The notes under the pieces: generated by a model | Seen by the model: the letters and a program-made list of their open reading frames with translations, nothing else | Told to the model about the DNA's origin: nothing | The model's database searches: none | Assembly: GCA_021805565.1 (NCBI GenBank) | Contig: JAJZFA010000054.1 | Location: 62,001 to 126,000 of the forward strand | Length of the DNA: 64,000 nucleotides | DNA from: Pseudomonadota bacterium | GTDB lineage: Bacteria > Pseudomonadota > Alphaproteobacteria > Acetobacterales > Acetobacteraceae | Reading direction: 5' to 3' | In this document: one piece after another, positions 17,005 to 25,461 of the stretch | How the letters are laid out: the number at the start of each line of letters is the position of its first letter | How positions within the stretch are numbered: position 1 is the stretch's first letter | Translations under genes and position numbers: made by a program

Positions 17005-18483
17005 ATGACGCTGTCTCCTGTCATCCGGCTTATTGCTGGCACGACGCTGGTCCGGCTGGCCTTCGCGGCCACCACCGGGCTGGGCGTGGACGAAAGTTAC
17101 ATGGTCACCGCCGGGCGCGTCTTAAGCCTCGGCTATTTCGACCATCCGCCCGCAAGCTGGTGGCTATCCCTGGGGGCAGCACGCCTGTTCGGGACCGAGG
17201 CGCCCTGGGCGGTACGACTGCCGTTCATCCTGCTGTTCGCGGTGTCGCAAATCCTGATATGGCACATAACCCGAACGGTCGCGGATCGGCGGGCGGCGTT
17301 CTGGGCGGTGGCTGCGCTGAATGTGTCGCCGGTCTTCGGGGTCACCACCGCGACCTGGGTTCTCCCCGACGGACCGCTCGACGCCGCCCTTCTCGGCGCC
17401 GCGTTGTGCCTGCTGCACGCACTGCCGGCCAGCGGCACGCGGGCCACGGGCTGGTGGGCGGCGGCGGGCCTGTGCGCCGGACTGGCGCTGTCGGCCAAAT
17501 ATTCCGCGGTGCTGACGATCGGCGGCGCGGTCCTTTATCTCGCGACCAGCCGCACGCACCGGCACTGGCTGGCCCGCCCTGCCCCCTATGTCGCGGCGGT
17601 TCTGGCTTTGGCGGTGTTCGCGCCCGAAGCGATCTGGAACGCGGCCCACGGCTGGGCATCGTTCGCGTTTCAAGGCAACCGGGCGGCGGGACTGCGCGTG
17701 CGGCCGTGGATGCCGGTTCTGACGCTGGGCGGGGAAGCGCTGTTCGTGCTGCCCTGGATCTGGGTACCCATGACGATCCTGCTTATCCGCGGACTTCGGC
17801 GCGATGCCGGCTGGCATGGACAGTTACTGAGTTATCTGGCGGTGCCGCCCATCGTGACATTCGCGCTGATCTCGGCCTGGTCCAGCCAGCGCATTCTCTA
17901 TCACTGGGCCGCGCCCGGCTATTTGATGCTGTTCCCGCTGCTGGGCGATGCCATCGCCCACCGCATCGATCAGGTCTGGGTGCGACGGACGCTGGCGGGG
18001 TCGGCGGTGCTGGTGATGGCGTCCATGGCCGTTATCGCGAGCCAAATCCAGACCGGCTGGCTGAGCGGCACGCTGACATCGGTCATGCGCACGGATCCAA
18101 CCGTGGACGGCCTGGACTGGACATCGCTGCGCGACGACCTGACCGGACGCGGCCTGTTGCCGGCCGGCACGCTGGCGGGTGCGATGAACTGGCGCGATGC
18201 CGGCAAGATCGGCTACGCGCTGGGACCGGCAACGACGACGCTGTGCCTCAGTGCCGATTCGCGGCAATTCGGCTTTGCCGACCCGCCCGCCGATTTCGCC
18301 GGACGGGATGTGCTGCTGATCGTCGCCGATCCAGCCGGACGCGGCATTTCCAGCGCGCGGCGATGGTTCCAAACGGTGGAAGTGCTGTCGCCGTCGTCTG
18401 AACGCCTGGACGGATCGGTGCTGCGAACCTTCGCGGTGCTGCGGGGCCATGGGCTTTTGCCCCGGCCCCGGCCGGACGATTGA
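17005..18483 (+). CDS. Glycosyltransferase family 39 (PMT/ArnT-like) membrane protein
   Basis: This polytopic protein of 492 residues starts with VGLGVDESYMV-type acidic loop residues (GLGVDESYMVTAGR) and then GYFDHPPASWW, the first periplasmic loop signature of lipid-linked-sugar transferases. About ten hydrophobic helices follow, with FAPEAIWNAAHGW in a later loop and a soluble C-terminal part from about residue 360. Such enzymes move a sugar from a polyprenyl phosphate to a lipid or protein on the outer face of the inner membrane. The acceptor cannot be told from sequence. It begins 72 bases after the FAH gene. Confidence 0.8.
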   Translation: MTLSPVIRLIAGTTLVRLAFAATTGLGVDESYMVTAGRVLSLGYFDHPPASWWLSLGAARLFGTEAPWAVRLPFILLFAVSQILIWHITRTVADRRAAFWAVAALNVSPVFGVTTATWVLPDGPLDAALLGAALCLLHALPASGTRATGWWAAAGLCAGLALSAKYSAVLTIGGAVLYLATSRTHRHWLARPAPYVAAVLALAVFAPEAIWNAAHGWASFAFQGNRAAGLRVRPWMPVLTLGGEALFVLPWIWVPMTILLIRGLRRDAGWHGQLLSYLAVPPIVTFALISAWSSQRILYHWAAPGYLMLFPLLGDAIAHRIDQVWVRRTLAGSAVLVMASMAVIASQIQTGWLSGTLTSVMRTDPTVDGLDWTSLRDDLTGRGLLPAGTLAGAMNWRDAGKIGYALGPATTTLCLSADSRQFGFADPPADFAGRDVLLIVADPAGRGISSARRWFQTVEVLSPSSERLDGSVLRTFAVLRGHGLLPRPRPDD

Positions 18484-18507
18484 CCGCCACCGCGATGGTG
18501 CAGCGGG

Positions 18508-18768
18508 CTACCGCCGCCCGGCCGGCCCCGCAACAGGCCTGACGACCGCCGGGCGAACCGCCGGAAGGTCTTCCTCCAGCACCGTCAGCGTCAGCGAATA
18601 CGACGTCTCGCCATCGTCCACATCCTTGTGCACGGTTCCGATGGTTTCGTCGTTCACCGCCACCTCGATCGACAGGCCCCGGCGTGCCGGCGGCACGATC
18701 TTAATTCGCTCGCTGCCGAACAGCTTGCGAAGATAGGTTTGAAGGCGTTCGATTTCCGACGGTGTCAT
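18508..18768 (-). CDS. DUF3126 family protein
   Basis: This small soluble protein of 86 residues begins MTPSEIERLQTYLRKLFG, then has IKIVPPARRGLSIEVAVNDE and GTVHKDVDDGETSYSLTLTVL. This matches the short DUF3126 family found almost only in alphaproteobacteria. Its function is unknown. The last dozen residues are a Pro/Ala/Arg-rich tail beyond the usual domain. It sits just upstream of ribA on the same strand. Confidence 0.8.
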   Translation of the reverse strand: MTPSEIERLQTYLRKLFGSERIKIVPPARRGLSIEVAVNDETIGTVHKDVDDGETSYSLTLTVLEEDLPAVRPAVVRPVAGPAGRR

Positions 18769-18847
18769 GTGAATCTCATGCGAAAGAAGAACCGCCGTTT
18801 ACCCCTGAGTGCCCTCCGCGGTCCAGCGTCGCCAGCTGAAAGTGCGG

Positions 18848-19999
18848 CTAATCCAGCATATGGCCGAAGCGCGCCGCCTTGGTGGCGAGATACTCGTCGT
18901 TCACCCCGTTAGCAGCAAACAAATGCGGTTCCCGGCCGGCCACGTCGATCCCGCACGCCGTCATTGCGTCCATCTTGTCGGGGTTGTTGGTCAGCAAACG
19001 CACCCGGTTGATGCCCATGATCCGTAAAATAGCAGCACCAATCATGAAATTACGCTCATCGGCGCCCCAGCCCAGCGCTCGGTTGGCGTCCATTGTGTCA
19101 AGCCCGCGATCTTGCAGGCCATAAGCGCGCAGCTTGTTGGCCAGACCGATTCCGCGTCCCTCCTGGGCCAGGTAAAGCAGGATACCCGATCCGTCGGCAG
19201 CCATGCGGGCGATGGCGCCGCGCAACTGCTCGCCGCAATCGCAGCGCATGCTGCCCAGCAGGTCGCCGGTGAAGCATTCCGAATGAAGCCGCACCAGCGG
19301 CGCATCGGCTGCCTCGGGCCGGCCGATCACGATCGCGAGATGCTCGAGTGCCGATCCGTCGCTGCGAAACGCCACCACCCGGCTGTCCGGCGCGTTAGTC
19401 AGCGGAACATCCGCCGACACGATCTGGCGCAGACCCGCCACTTCGGCCTCGGCATAATCCATGATATCGCCCGCGGCGACCTCGATCAGGCCGTGATCCG
19501 CGACGAACCCGGCTGTTTCGGGCGGCAGCGGCGCGGCGACAATCGCGGGAAGCAGGCGCCCGATCTTGGCGAGGCCTGTCGCCGCATCGGCCTGGGACGG
19601 CGCCGGGATCGCGCGCAGGCCGTCGCGCACCGCCGGCTGCATCGCCAAAGGATCTGCAAGAGATTGATATATCTCTATTGTACGGAAGTGTTTGGGAAGC
19701 GCCAAAGCGACCGATCCGGTCGTTGCCGGCATCGGCGCGCGCAGGATCGCGGCGGCCCGGGCGGGCGCCAGGATCAGCGTAAGCGCCTCGCCGGCGACGG
19801 CTTCCAACTCGGCCAGGGCATCGGCCCCAGCGGTCTCGGCGGCCAGGATCAGCAGCGGGTCGGCACCCCCGATCACCACCGGAACACCGCGCCGCAGGTC
19901 GGACGCCGCTCGGTGAATCTGCCTTAGGCGTTGCCTCGCGCCGTCGCCGCCGGTCAGCGGATTACCGGCCATAACGCGCCGCCGGAATAGCCATTTCAC
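18848..19999 (-). CDS. ribA: GTP cyclohydrolase II with an extra N-terminal domain
   Basis: RibA opens GTP to the first pyrimidine of riboflavin synthesis. The C-terminal half (about residues 205-383) is canonical: SECFTGDLLGSMRCDCGEQL gives the zinc ligands Cys242, Cys253 and Cys255, followed by LYLAQEGRGIGLANKL, GLDTMDANRALG and LLTNNPDKM. The N-terminal ~200 residues look like a degenerate RibB-type domain (a GVPVVIGG strand and helix pattern) but lack the acidic DDEDRENEGD site, so synthase activity is not expected. An ATG at codon 10 (MAGNPL...) is another start. The gene is not in an operon with other rib genes here. Confidence 0.9.
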   Translation of the reverse strand: MKWLFRRRVMAGNPLTGGDGARQRLRQIHRAASDLRRGVPVVIGGADPLLILAAETAGADALAELEAVAGEALTLILAPARAAAILRAPMPATTGSVALALPKHFRTIEIYQSLADPLAMQPAVRDGLRAIPAPSQADAATGLAKIGRLLPAIVAAPLPPETAGFVADHGLIEVAAGDIMDYAEAEVAGLRQIVSADVPLTNAPDSRVVAFRSDGSALEHLAIVIGRPEAADAPLVRLHSECFTGDLLGSMRCDCGEQLRGAIARMAADGSGILLYLAQEGRGIGLANKLRAYGLQDRGLDTMDANRALGWGADERNFMIGAAILRIMGINRVRLLTNNPDKMDAMTACGIDVAGREPHLFAANGVNDEYLATKAARFGHMLD

Positions 20000-20355
20000 C
20001 GTGACGAACGAAACGGAACGTAAGGCGACGAAACATCGAATAACTAAATTTTGTCACTATTGACCTTCAAACCCTGCTTAACAATGGCTAAAGATAACGA
20101 AAGCGAACGATGACGGCCGGACCCGCGACAGAGCTTGCCGTGAAGACCCCGGTTGAACGGTGCCGGATTAACAGAGACGGACCCTACCGGCTGAGTGCCG
20201 GACGTGCAATCTTACGACGCGGGGATGAGCGCAAAGGCGGAATCCCGGATCAGCCCCTGCCGGACCCTGTCTTGCGCCGGCTGGCCTAGTCCCATCGAAC
20301 CGGCTTTTGGCTTGTAGCGAAGGCCATCCCAGAGACAAGCAATAGGAGCTCGATT
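20000..20355. other. Intergenic region between divergent ribA and response regulator
   Basis: This 356-base gap holds the promoters of both genes. The part next to ribA (about 20030-20110) is AT-rich. I see a TTAA-N7-TAAA element at 20078-20092 that is one base short of a CtrA box, but one such match is weak evidence. A clear AGGAG at 20344-20348 lies seven bases before the response-regulator ATG. No FMN riboswitch fold was recognised upstream of ribA. Confidence 0.4.
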
Positions 20356-21093
20356 ATGTCGGCGAAACGACCGGTCCTGATTGTGGAAGACGACGACGCC
20401 CTGCGGGAGACCCTGGTTGAACAACTCGCGGTTGACGGCGAGTTTGCCGCGGCGGAAGCCGCGTCGATCAAGGCGGCGGAGACGATGATTGCCGCCAAGG
20501 ACGCACGCTTCGACGCGGTTATTCTGGATATCGGCCTTCCGGACGGCGACGGCCGCGATTTGTGCGCGAAGCTGCGCAAGCAGGGTCACCGCATCCCCAT
20601 TATCATGCTGACCGAATTCGACAGCGAAACCGACGTGGTGAAGGGCCTCGATTTCGGCGCGAACGACTATATCGCCAAACCGTTCAAGCTCGCTGTCCTG
20701 CTCGCCCGACTGCGCGCGCAGGTGCGAATCTTCGAAAACAGCGAGGATGCGGTTTTCACCATCGGTCCCTACACGTTCCGGCCTGCCGCCAAGCTGTTAC
20801 AGGACGCCGAAAAAAACCGCCGCATCCGGCTGACCGAGAAAGAAGCCGCTATATTGAAGTTTCTATACCGAGCCGGAACCCGTTCGGTCGCGAGGCAAGT
20901 ACTGCTGAACGAGGTCTGGGGCTACAACGCGGCCGTCACCACCCACACGCTGGAAACGCACATCTATCGCCTGCGTCAGAAAATCGAACCCGATCCCGCC
21001 AATGCCCGTCTGCTGGTGACCGAGGGTGGCGGCTATCGGTTAGACCCCGAAGCACGTCCGGCGTGCGGTATTTCGCCCGCGTTCAGCGCCTGA
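20356..21093 (+). CDS. OmpR/PhoB-type response regulator, no partner kinase nearby
   Basis: This is a DNA-binding response regulator of 245 residues. The receiver (1-120) has the acidic pair EDDD at 11-14, phospho-acceptor Asp58 in VILDIGLPDGDG, MLTEFDSE, and the KPF lysine. The C-terminal winged helix (about 140-235) has RLTEKEAAILKFLYRAGTRS, the VWGYNAAVTTHTLETHIYRL recognition region and VTEGGGYRL. No histidine kinase is in the window. The gene converges on nusG with a strong hairpin between them. The regulon is unknown. Confidence 0.9.
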   Translation: MSAKRPVLIVEDDDALRETLVEQLAVDGEFAAAEAASIKAAETMIAAKDARFDAVILDIGLPDGDGRDLCAKLRKQGHRIPIIMLTEFDSETDVVKGLDFGANDYIAKPFKLAVLLARLRAQVRIFENSEDAVFTIGPYTFRPAAKLLQDAEKNRRIRLTEKEAAILKFLYRAGTRSVARQVLLNEVWGYNAAVTTHTLETHIYRLRQKIEPDPANARLLVTEGGGYRLDPEARPACGISPAFSA

Positions 21094-21104
21094 CAGCGAC
21101 CGTA

Positions 21105-21138
21105 CCGGGAAAAACCCTCTCACGAGGGTTTCTCCCGG
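21105..21138. terminator. Bidirectional hairpin terminator between response regulator and nusG
   Basis: A 15-base stem with a single mismatch (21105-21119 with 21124-21138) encloses a TCAC loop, in the 60-base gap between two convergent genes. The A-rich and T-rich parts of the arms make it usable in both directions. This is the strongest hairpin seen in the window. Confidence 0.75.
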
Positions 21139-21153
21139 CGCCAAACCCGAGTC

Positions 21154-21684
21154 CTAAAGCTTTTCCACCTGGGAATATTCCAGTTCTACCGGCGTGGACC
21201 GTCCGAAAATCGAGACGCTGACTTTCACGCGGCCCTTGTCCTCATCGACTTCCTCGACCGTGCCGTTAAAGCTGGTAAACGGCCCGTCGGCCACCCGCAC
21301 CTGTTCGCCGATCTCATACAGCACGGCGGGACGGGGCCGGTCCACGCCGTCCTGGCTCTGCTTGAGAATCCGGTCGGCCTCGGCCTGACTGATCGGACTT
21401 GGCTTGGTCTTGCTGCCCAGAAAGCCCGTCACCTTCGGTGTGTTCTTCACCAGATGCCAGGCATCGTCCGTCAGATCCATCTTGACCAGAACGTAGCCGG
21501 GGAAAAATTTATGCTCGCTGGCGATTTTCCGGCCGCGCTTGACCTCGACCACATTCTCCGATGGCACCAGCACCGCCTCGAACTGATCGGCCAGGCCCTT
21601 TTGCGCGGCCTGTTCTGTGATCTGCTGGGCGATTTTTTTCTCGAACCCCGAATAAACGTGAACGACATACCAATTCTTCGCCAT
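21154..21684 (-). CDS. nusG: Transcription termination/antitermination factor
   Basis: NusG binds RNA polymerase and links it to Rho or the ribosome. The protein is 176 residues with the NGN domain (KNWYVVHVYSGFEKKIAQQI, HKFFPGYVLVKMDLTDDAWH, VTGFLGS) and a C-terminal KOW domain (EQVRVADGPFTSFNGTVEEV, then KVSVSIFGRSTPVELEYSQV). It lies 14 bases after secE. The usual rplKAJL genes do not follow; a terminator and a convergent regulator gene do. Confidence 0.97.
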   Translation of the reverse strand: MAKNWYVVHVYSGFEKKIAQQITEQAAQKGLADQFEAVLVPSENVVEVKRGRKIASEHKFFPGYVLVKMDLTDDAWHLVKNTPKVTGFLGSKTKPSPISQAEADRILKQSQDGVDRPRPAVLYEIGEQVRVADGPFTSFNGTVEEVDEDKGRVKVSVSIFGRSTPVELEYSQVEKL

Positions 21685-21698
21685 TGTCCGGTATCCTT

Positions 21699-21902
21699 TC
21701 AGATGCCCACATTGAATAACGCGCGCACCCCAAGGCCGATCACCTGATCGACGACGAAGAAGAAGATAGCGGCAATCGCCGCCATGGCGAACACCAGGCC
21801 CGTCGTCACCATTGTCTCCCTGCGGCTGGGCCAGGTTACCCTGCCCATTTCCGTTCTTACTTCACGTACGAATTTTGCCGGTTGGAACGCCACGTTCGTC
21901 AA
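21699..21902 (-). CDS. secE: Preprotein translocase subunit SecE
   Basis: This is the small essential subunit of the SecYEG channel. It has 67 residues with the conserved amphipathic part PAKFVREVRTEMGRVTWPSR (the V-W-P motif) and one membrane helix VFAMAAIAAIFFFVVDQVIG. It lies between tRNA-Trp and nusG on the same strand, the common bacterial order. Confidence 0.96.
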   Translation of the reverse strand: MTNVAFQPAKFVREVRTEMGRVTWPSRRETMVTTGLVFAMAAIAAIFFFVVDQVIGLGVRALFNVGI

Positions 21903-21949
21903 ATCCTTCGATGATCGCCGGACTAATCCCCATGCGGCAGCCCGCGAAC

Positions 21950-22026
21950 TGGCAGGGGTGGAGGGTCTCGAACCCCCAGCCTCCGGTTTTGGAGACCGGC
22001 GCTCTAGCCAATTGAGCTACACCCCT
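21950..22026 (-). tRNA. tRNA-Trp (anticodon CCA)
   Basis: The minus strand folds into a full cloverleaf. The acceptor AGGGGTG pairs with CACCCCT, the D arm is in GTAGCTCAATTGGCTAGAGC, the anticodon stem carries loop CTCCAAA with anticodon CCA, and the T arm has GTTCGAGA. The discriminator G and an encoded CCA (21950-21952) complete the 3' end. secE and nusG follow. Confidence 0.97.
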
Positions 22027-22073
22027 ACAGCGGGCCGGCGCTGTGTCCATGGGAACGGACGCGACGGAAGCCG

Positions 22074-22102
22074 TAAAAAGGATGCGCGGGCGGCGTTGTC
22101 AA
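22074..22102 (-). promoter_or_regulatory. Candidate sigma-70 promoter of tRNA-Trp
   Basis: On the minus strand a perfect TTGACA (22102-22097) is followed after exactly 17 bases by TTTTTA (22079-22074). Transcription would start about 40 bases before the tRNA 5' end. The -10 box is a poor match, but spacing and location fit a strong stable-RNA promoter. Confidence 0.5.
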
Positions 22103-22224
22103 GCGTTTATGGCCCGCACCCCCGCCGACGCGCCGAAACCCATCGTCCGTTCGCGTAGTGTTCTTGACAGTGGCGCAACGCCATGTGAAAACGCTTGCCG
22201 AACATACAGCGAACGGAGAGCGAA

Positions 22225-23403
22225 ATGCCAGATGGGATGGAAGCGCCGATCGACCGTGACGCAATCGCCGCGCTGGATAACGCGGGCCTGCCCGACCCAT
22301 GGCCGCTCCAACGCTTTCCGTCCGAACAGGCGGCTGGCCGGGGGGCCGTCAGCAATCCGGGGGTTCGCTTCGACTCGCGTTCCGATTCGCCGTTCGACGA
22401 CGGATGGGACACGCTGAGCCACGATATCGGCGAATTGCCCCGGCTCGCCACAACGCTGACGCGCGACGCGACGCGGTCGGCGATCAGTTGGAACGCGTCG
22501 CCGGACATCGGTTTCGACCGGGCGATTAATCCCTACCGTGGCTGCGAGCACGGCTGCATTTATTGCTACGCCCGGCCCACGCACGCCTATCTGGGGTATT
22601 CGCCCGGCCTGGATTTTGAGACCAAGCTGGTCTTCAAACCCGATGTCGCGGCCCTGCTGGACAAGGAACTGCGCAAGCCGGGCTATGTTCCCCGCACGCT
22701 GGCCCTTGGGTCGAACACCGACCCATATCAGCCGGTCGAGCGCACATTGAAGCTGACCCGGTCGGTGCTGGAGGTGTTGGACCGATTCAACCATCCGGTC
22801 GGTATCGTAACAAAATCGTCGGGTGTGCTACGCGACCTGGATATCCTGTCATCGATGGCGAAGCGGAATCTGGTGCATGTCCATATGTCGGTCACGACGC
22901 TCGACCCGCGTCTTGCCCGCACGATGGAACCGCGCGCCGCCACGCCGGCCCGCCGCCTGCACGCCATCGCGGAACTAACACGAGCGGGCGTGCCGGCCGG
23001 GGTTTTGGCGGCACCGATGATTCCGGCGCTGAACGATGCCGAAATGGAAAAGATCCTCGAAGCGTCCGCCCGCGCCGGCGCAACCCATGCCGGTTACGTC
23101 CTGCTGCGGTTGCCGCTGGAATTGCGCGACATGTTTGAATCGTGGCTACACACCCATTTCCCGGATCGCGCGCGCCATGTGCTGAGCCTGATCAGGCAAA
23201 CCCGGTCGGGTGAACTGAACGACTCGCGGTTCCATCATCGGTTTTCCGGTCAGGGTGTCTATGCCGACTTGCTGATGCGCCGCTTTACCCGGGCGGCACG
23301 GCAATTCGGTTTCAATGAGGTACGGACCCAACTGGATTGCGGCCGGTTCGCCGTCCCCGGCGCCACGACGGCCGCCGAATCGGATCAAATGTCGCTTTTC
23401 TAA
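22225..23403 (+). CDS. PA0069-family radical SAM protein
   Basis: This radical SAM enzyme of about 392 residues is related to spore photoproduct lyase. The cluster motif is CEHGCIYC within NPYRGCEHGCIYCYARPTH, which binds a 4Fe-4S cluster and S-adenosylmethionine. Further family marks are ALGSNTDPYQPVER, VGIVTKSSGVLRDLD and the late RLPLELRDMFESWL segment. The real substrate of the PA0069 branch is unknown. The start at 22225 follows GGAGAG; an in-frame start at 22195 would add ten residues. Confidence 0.88.
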   Translation: MPDGMEAPIDRDAIAALDNAGLPDPWPLQRFPSEQAAGRGAVSNPGVRFDSRSDSPFDDGWDTLSHDIGELPRLATTLTRDATRSAISWNASPDIGFDRAINPYRGCEHGCIYCYARPTHAYLGYSPGLDFETKLVFKPDVAALLDKELRKPGYVPRTLALGSNTDPYQPVERTLKLTRSVLEVLDRFNHPVGIVTKSSGVLRDLDILSSMAKRNLVHVHMSVTTLDPRLARTMEPRAATPARRLHAIAELTRAGVPAGVLAAPMIPALNDAEMEKILEASARAGATHAGYVLLRLPLELRDMFESWLHTHFPDRARHVLSLIRQTRSGELNDSRFHHRFSGQGVYADLLMRRFTRAARQFGFNEVRTQLDCGRFAVPGATTAAESDQMSLF

Positions 23404-23433
23404 ATCCACGGGCCGGGAATTGACGCGGCCCAC

Positions 23434-24381
23434 GTGGCAACCCTATCCTCCCGCATAATAAAAAAATGGGCCGGCGGCCCAGGTCCGGGGGCCAGGAAAT
23501 TGCACGACGCGGCGCGCATATTGCAGTTGATCGTGAACGGGGCGGCATCCGGATGTATCTACGGTTTGATCGCCCTCGGATTCGTTTTGATCTACAAAGC
23601 GACCGAAATGGTGAACTTCGCCCAGGGCGATGTGATGATGCTGGGCGGATTCGCCGCATTCACCCTGATCGCCCATTTCCATCTGCCTTACTGGGTCGGC
23701 GGTATCCTGGCGATCGTCATCACCGCCGCGCTGGGTTATGCGCTCGACGCTTTGATCATACGGCGCGTGATAGGCCAGCCCCAGTTCGCAGTGGTGATGC
23801 TGACACTCGGCCTCGGCTTCATCTTCCGAGCGGGCGCGGGCATCGCGTGGGGTTATGATTCGGTCGGATTCGAAACGCCATTCACCAATAAGACCATCGA
23901 TATCGGCGGACTGATCCTGGGTGAAGACAGCGTATCGATCATTGCCGGCACGGTCCTGCTGTGCGGCGTGCTGTATCTGTTTTTCAGCAGGACCCGCGTC
24001 GGTGTCGCGATGCAGGCCGCATCGCAGAACCAACTCGCGGCGTATTACATGGGCATTCCGGTTCGCACGATCTTTTCGCTGATCTGGGCGATCAGCGCTG
24101 GCGTCGCATGCCTGGCCGGCATTCTGCTGTCGCCCATCTCGATGATCGACGTCAACATGGGATCGCTCGGCATCAAGGCCTTCGCCGCCGCGGTGATCGG
24201 CGGCTTCGGCAGCATTCCCGGTTCGGTGATCGGCGGCGTGATCGTCGGCATCGTCGAGCAATTCGCCGGCTACAAATTGCCCGCCGGATTCCAGGAAGTA
24301 TCGTCCAACATCGTGCTGCTGCTGATGCTGTTCGTGCGGCCGCAGGGATTGTTCGCGGAACGCATGGGAAAGCGGGTCTGA
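23434..24381 (+). CDS. livH: Branched-chain amino acid-type ABC transporter permease
   Basis: This is the LivH-type inner-membrane permease, first gene of a six-gene operon. The core begins LQLIVNGAASGCIYGLIALG, then FVLIYKATEMVNFAQGDVMM, and the C-terminal half has GGFGSIPGSVIGGVIVGIVE, all standard for the family. The annotated frame opens at a GTG (23434), but the first ~25 residues are unlike the family. A TTG at 23500 or 23521 would give the usual LivH start. The substrate is not fixed by sequence: LIV-type systems also carry aromatic acids, amides and urea. Confidence 0.9.
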   Translation: MATLSSRIIKKWAGGPGPGARKLHDAARILQLIVNGAASGCIYGLIALGFVLIYKATEMVNFAQGDVMMLGGFAAFTLIAHFHLPYWVGGILAIVITAALGYALDALIIRRVIGQPQFAVVMLTLGLGFIFRAGAGIAWGYDSVGFETPFTNKTIDIGGLILGEDSVSIIAGTVLLCGVLYLFFSRTRVGVAMQAASQNQLAAYYMGIPVRTIFSLIWAISAGVACLAGILLSPISMIDVNMGSLGIKAFAAAVIGGFGSIPGSVIGGVIVGIVEQFAGYKLPAGFQEVSSNIVLLLMLFVRPQGLFAERMGKRV

Positions 24382-24384
24382 CAC

Positions 24385-25461
24385 ATGCGCTATTTATTCC
24401 GGACCCAGTACCGCCAGGACATCGCACTGTGGCGCCATAACGGCGACCGCTTCTGGTACGGGCTGCTCGCGGTGCTGATCCTGATCGCACCCCAACTGCT
24501 CGGCGAATTTTACATAGGCGAGCTGGGCGGCGTGTTCATCTTCGCGATCGCCGGCGTCGGACTGATGCTGCTGGTCGGCTACACCGGGCTGATCAGCCTG
24601 GGCCATGCGGCATTTCTGGGCATCGGCGCCTACGTCAACGCGGTGCTGCTGTCCCACGGCGTGCCATTCCTGCTCACCCTGCCGGCCGCCGGCCTGTTTA
24701 CCGCCGTATGCGGCGCCGCCATCGGCCGCCCGACGCTGCGCATGAGCGGACTGTATCTGGCGATCGCGACCCTGGCGTTCGGCAGTATCGTCGGCACCGT
24801 CTTTCAGAAATGGACAGCGGTCACTGGCGGGTTCGACGGGTTCGCGGTCCCGACGCCCTACGTTTTCGGCATCGCCGTGGAAAGCGCCACGGGACTCTAT
24901 TACGTAGCTGGAGCGGTTCTTGCGTTTGTCCTGTGGCTGTCGGCGAACCTGCTGCGCGCACCGACCGGACGCGCGATGGTGGCGATTCGCGACAGCGAGG
25001 TGTCCGCCCAGAGCATGGGTATTTATCTTGCCCGCTATAAGACGCTGGCATTCGCCATCAGTGCCGGCATGACCGGGCTGGCCGGGGCGCTGTTCGCCCA
25101 TTACGTCCGTTTTCTGGCACCCGATTCGTTCGACGTGCTGCTGTCGGTGCAATTGCTGACGATCGTCTTTGTCGGCGGTCTTGGATCGCTGCGCGGAGCG
25201 ATACTCGGCGCGGTGTTCGTGCGTCTGCTGCCGCAGTTCATTGCCATCGTGCGCGACGATCTGCCATTCGGCATCGGACGCCTGCCAGGTTTGGAGCCCG
25301 CGTTGTTCGGGCTGGCGCTGGTTCTGGTCATCCTGTTTCAACCGGCCGGACTGAACGGCATGTGGCTGAAAACCAAGGCATGGTTTCAGGCGTTTCCATT
25401 CAAGCGACAGGCCAATTTCCGCCGCCAAAAATCCTATGCGAAGTCGGAGCGCCTGAAATGA
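24385..25461 (+). CDS. livM: Branched-chain amino acid-type ABC transporter permease
   Basis: This second permease of the LIV-type system has 358 residues. It has the LivM marks GYTGLISLGHAAFLGIGAYV, then RMSGLYLAIATLAFG, the AMVAIRDSEVSAQSMGIYLA cytoplasmic loop that contacts the ATPases, and GGLGSLRGAILGAVFVRLLP. It starts three bases after livH and its stop overlaps the livG ATG (ATGA). The C-terminal tail (FKRQANFRRQK) is basic and somewhat longer than usual. Confidence 0.93.
   Translation: MRYLFRTQYRQDIALWRHNGDRFWYGLLAVLILIAPQLLGEFYIGELGGVFIFAIAGVGLMLLVGYTGLISLGHAAFLGIGAYVNAVLLSHGVPFLLTLPAAGLFTAVCGAAIGRPTLRMSGLYLAIATLAFGSIVGTVFQKWTAVTGGFDGFAVPTPYVFGIAVESATGLYYVAGAVLAFVLWLSANLLRAPTGRAMVAIRDSEVSAQSMGIYLARYKTLAFAISAGMTGLAGALFAHYVRFLAPDSFDVLLSVQLLTIVFVGGLGSLRGAILGAVFVRLLPQFIAIVRDDLPFGIGRLPGLEPALFGLALVLVILFQPAGLNGMWLKTKAWFQAFPFKRQANFRRQKSYAKSERLK

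Noticed and set aside
16536..18401. 621-codon open frame on the plus strand
   Set aside because: It is out of frame across the FAH and glycosyltransferase genes and has Arg/Gly-rich nonsense composition.
20078..20092. CtrA binding site upstream of ribA
   Set aside because: TTAA-N7-TAAA differs from the TTAA-N7-TTAA consensus by one base, and a single imperfect match in an AT-rich gap is expected by chance.
20000..20120. FMN riboswitch for ribA
   Set aside because: I could not find the conserved FMN element blocks (such as AGGATATG or GGGCAG-type cores) in the leader.
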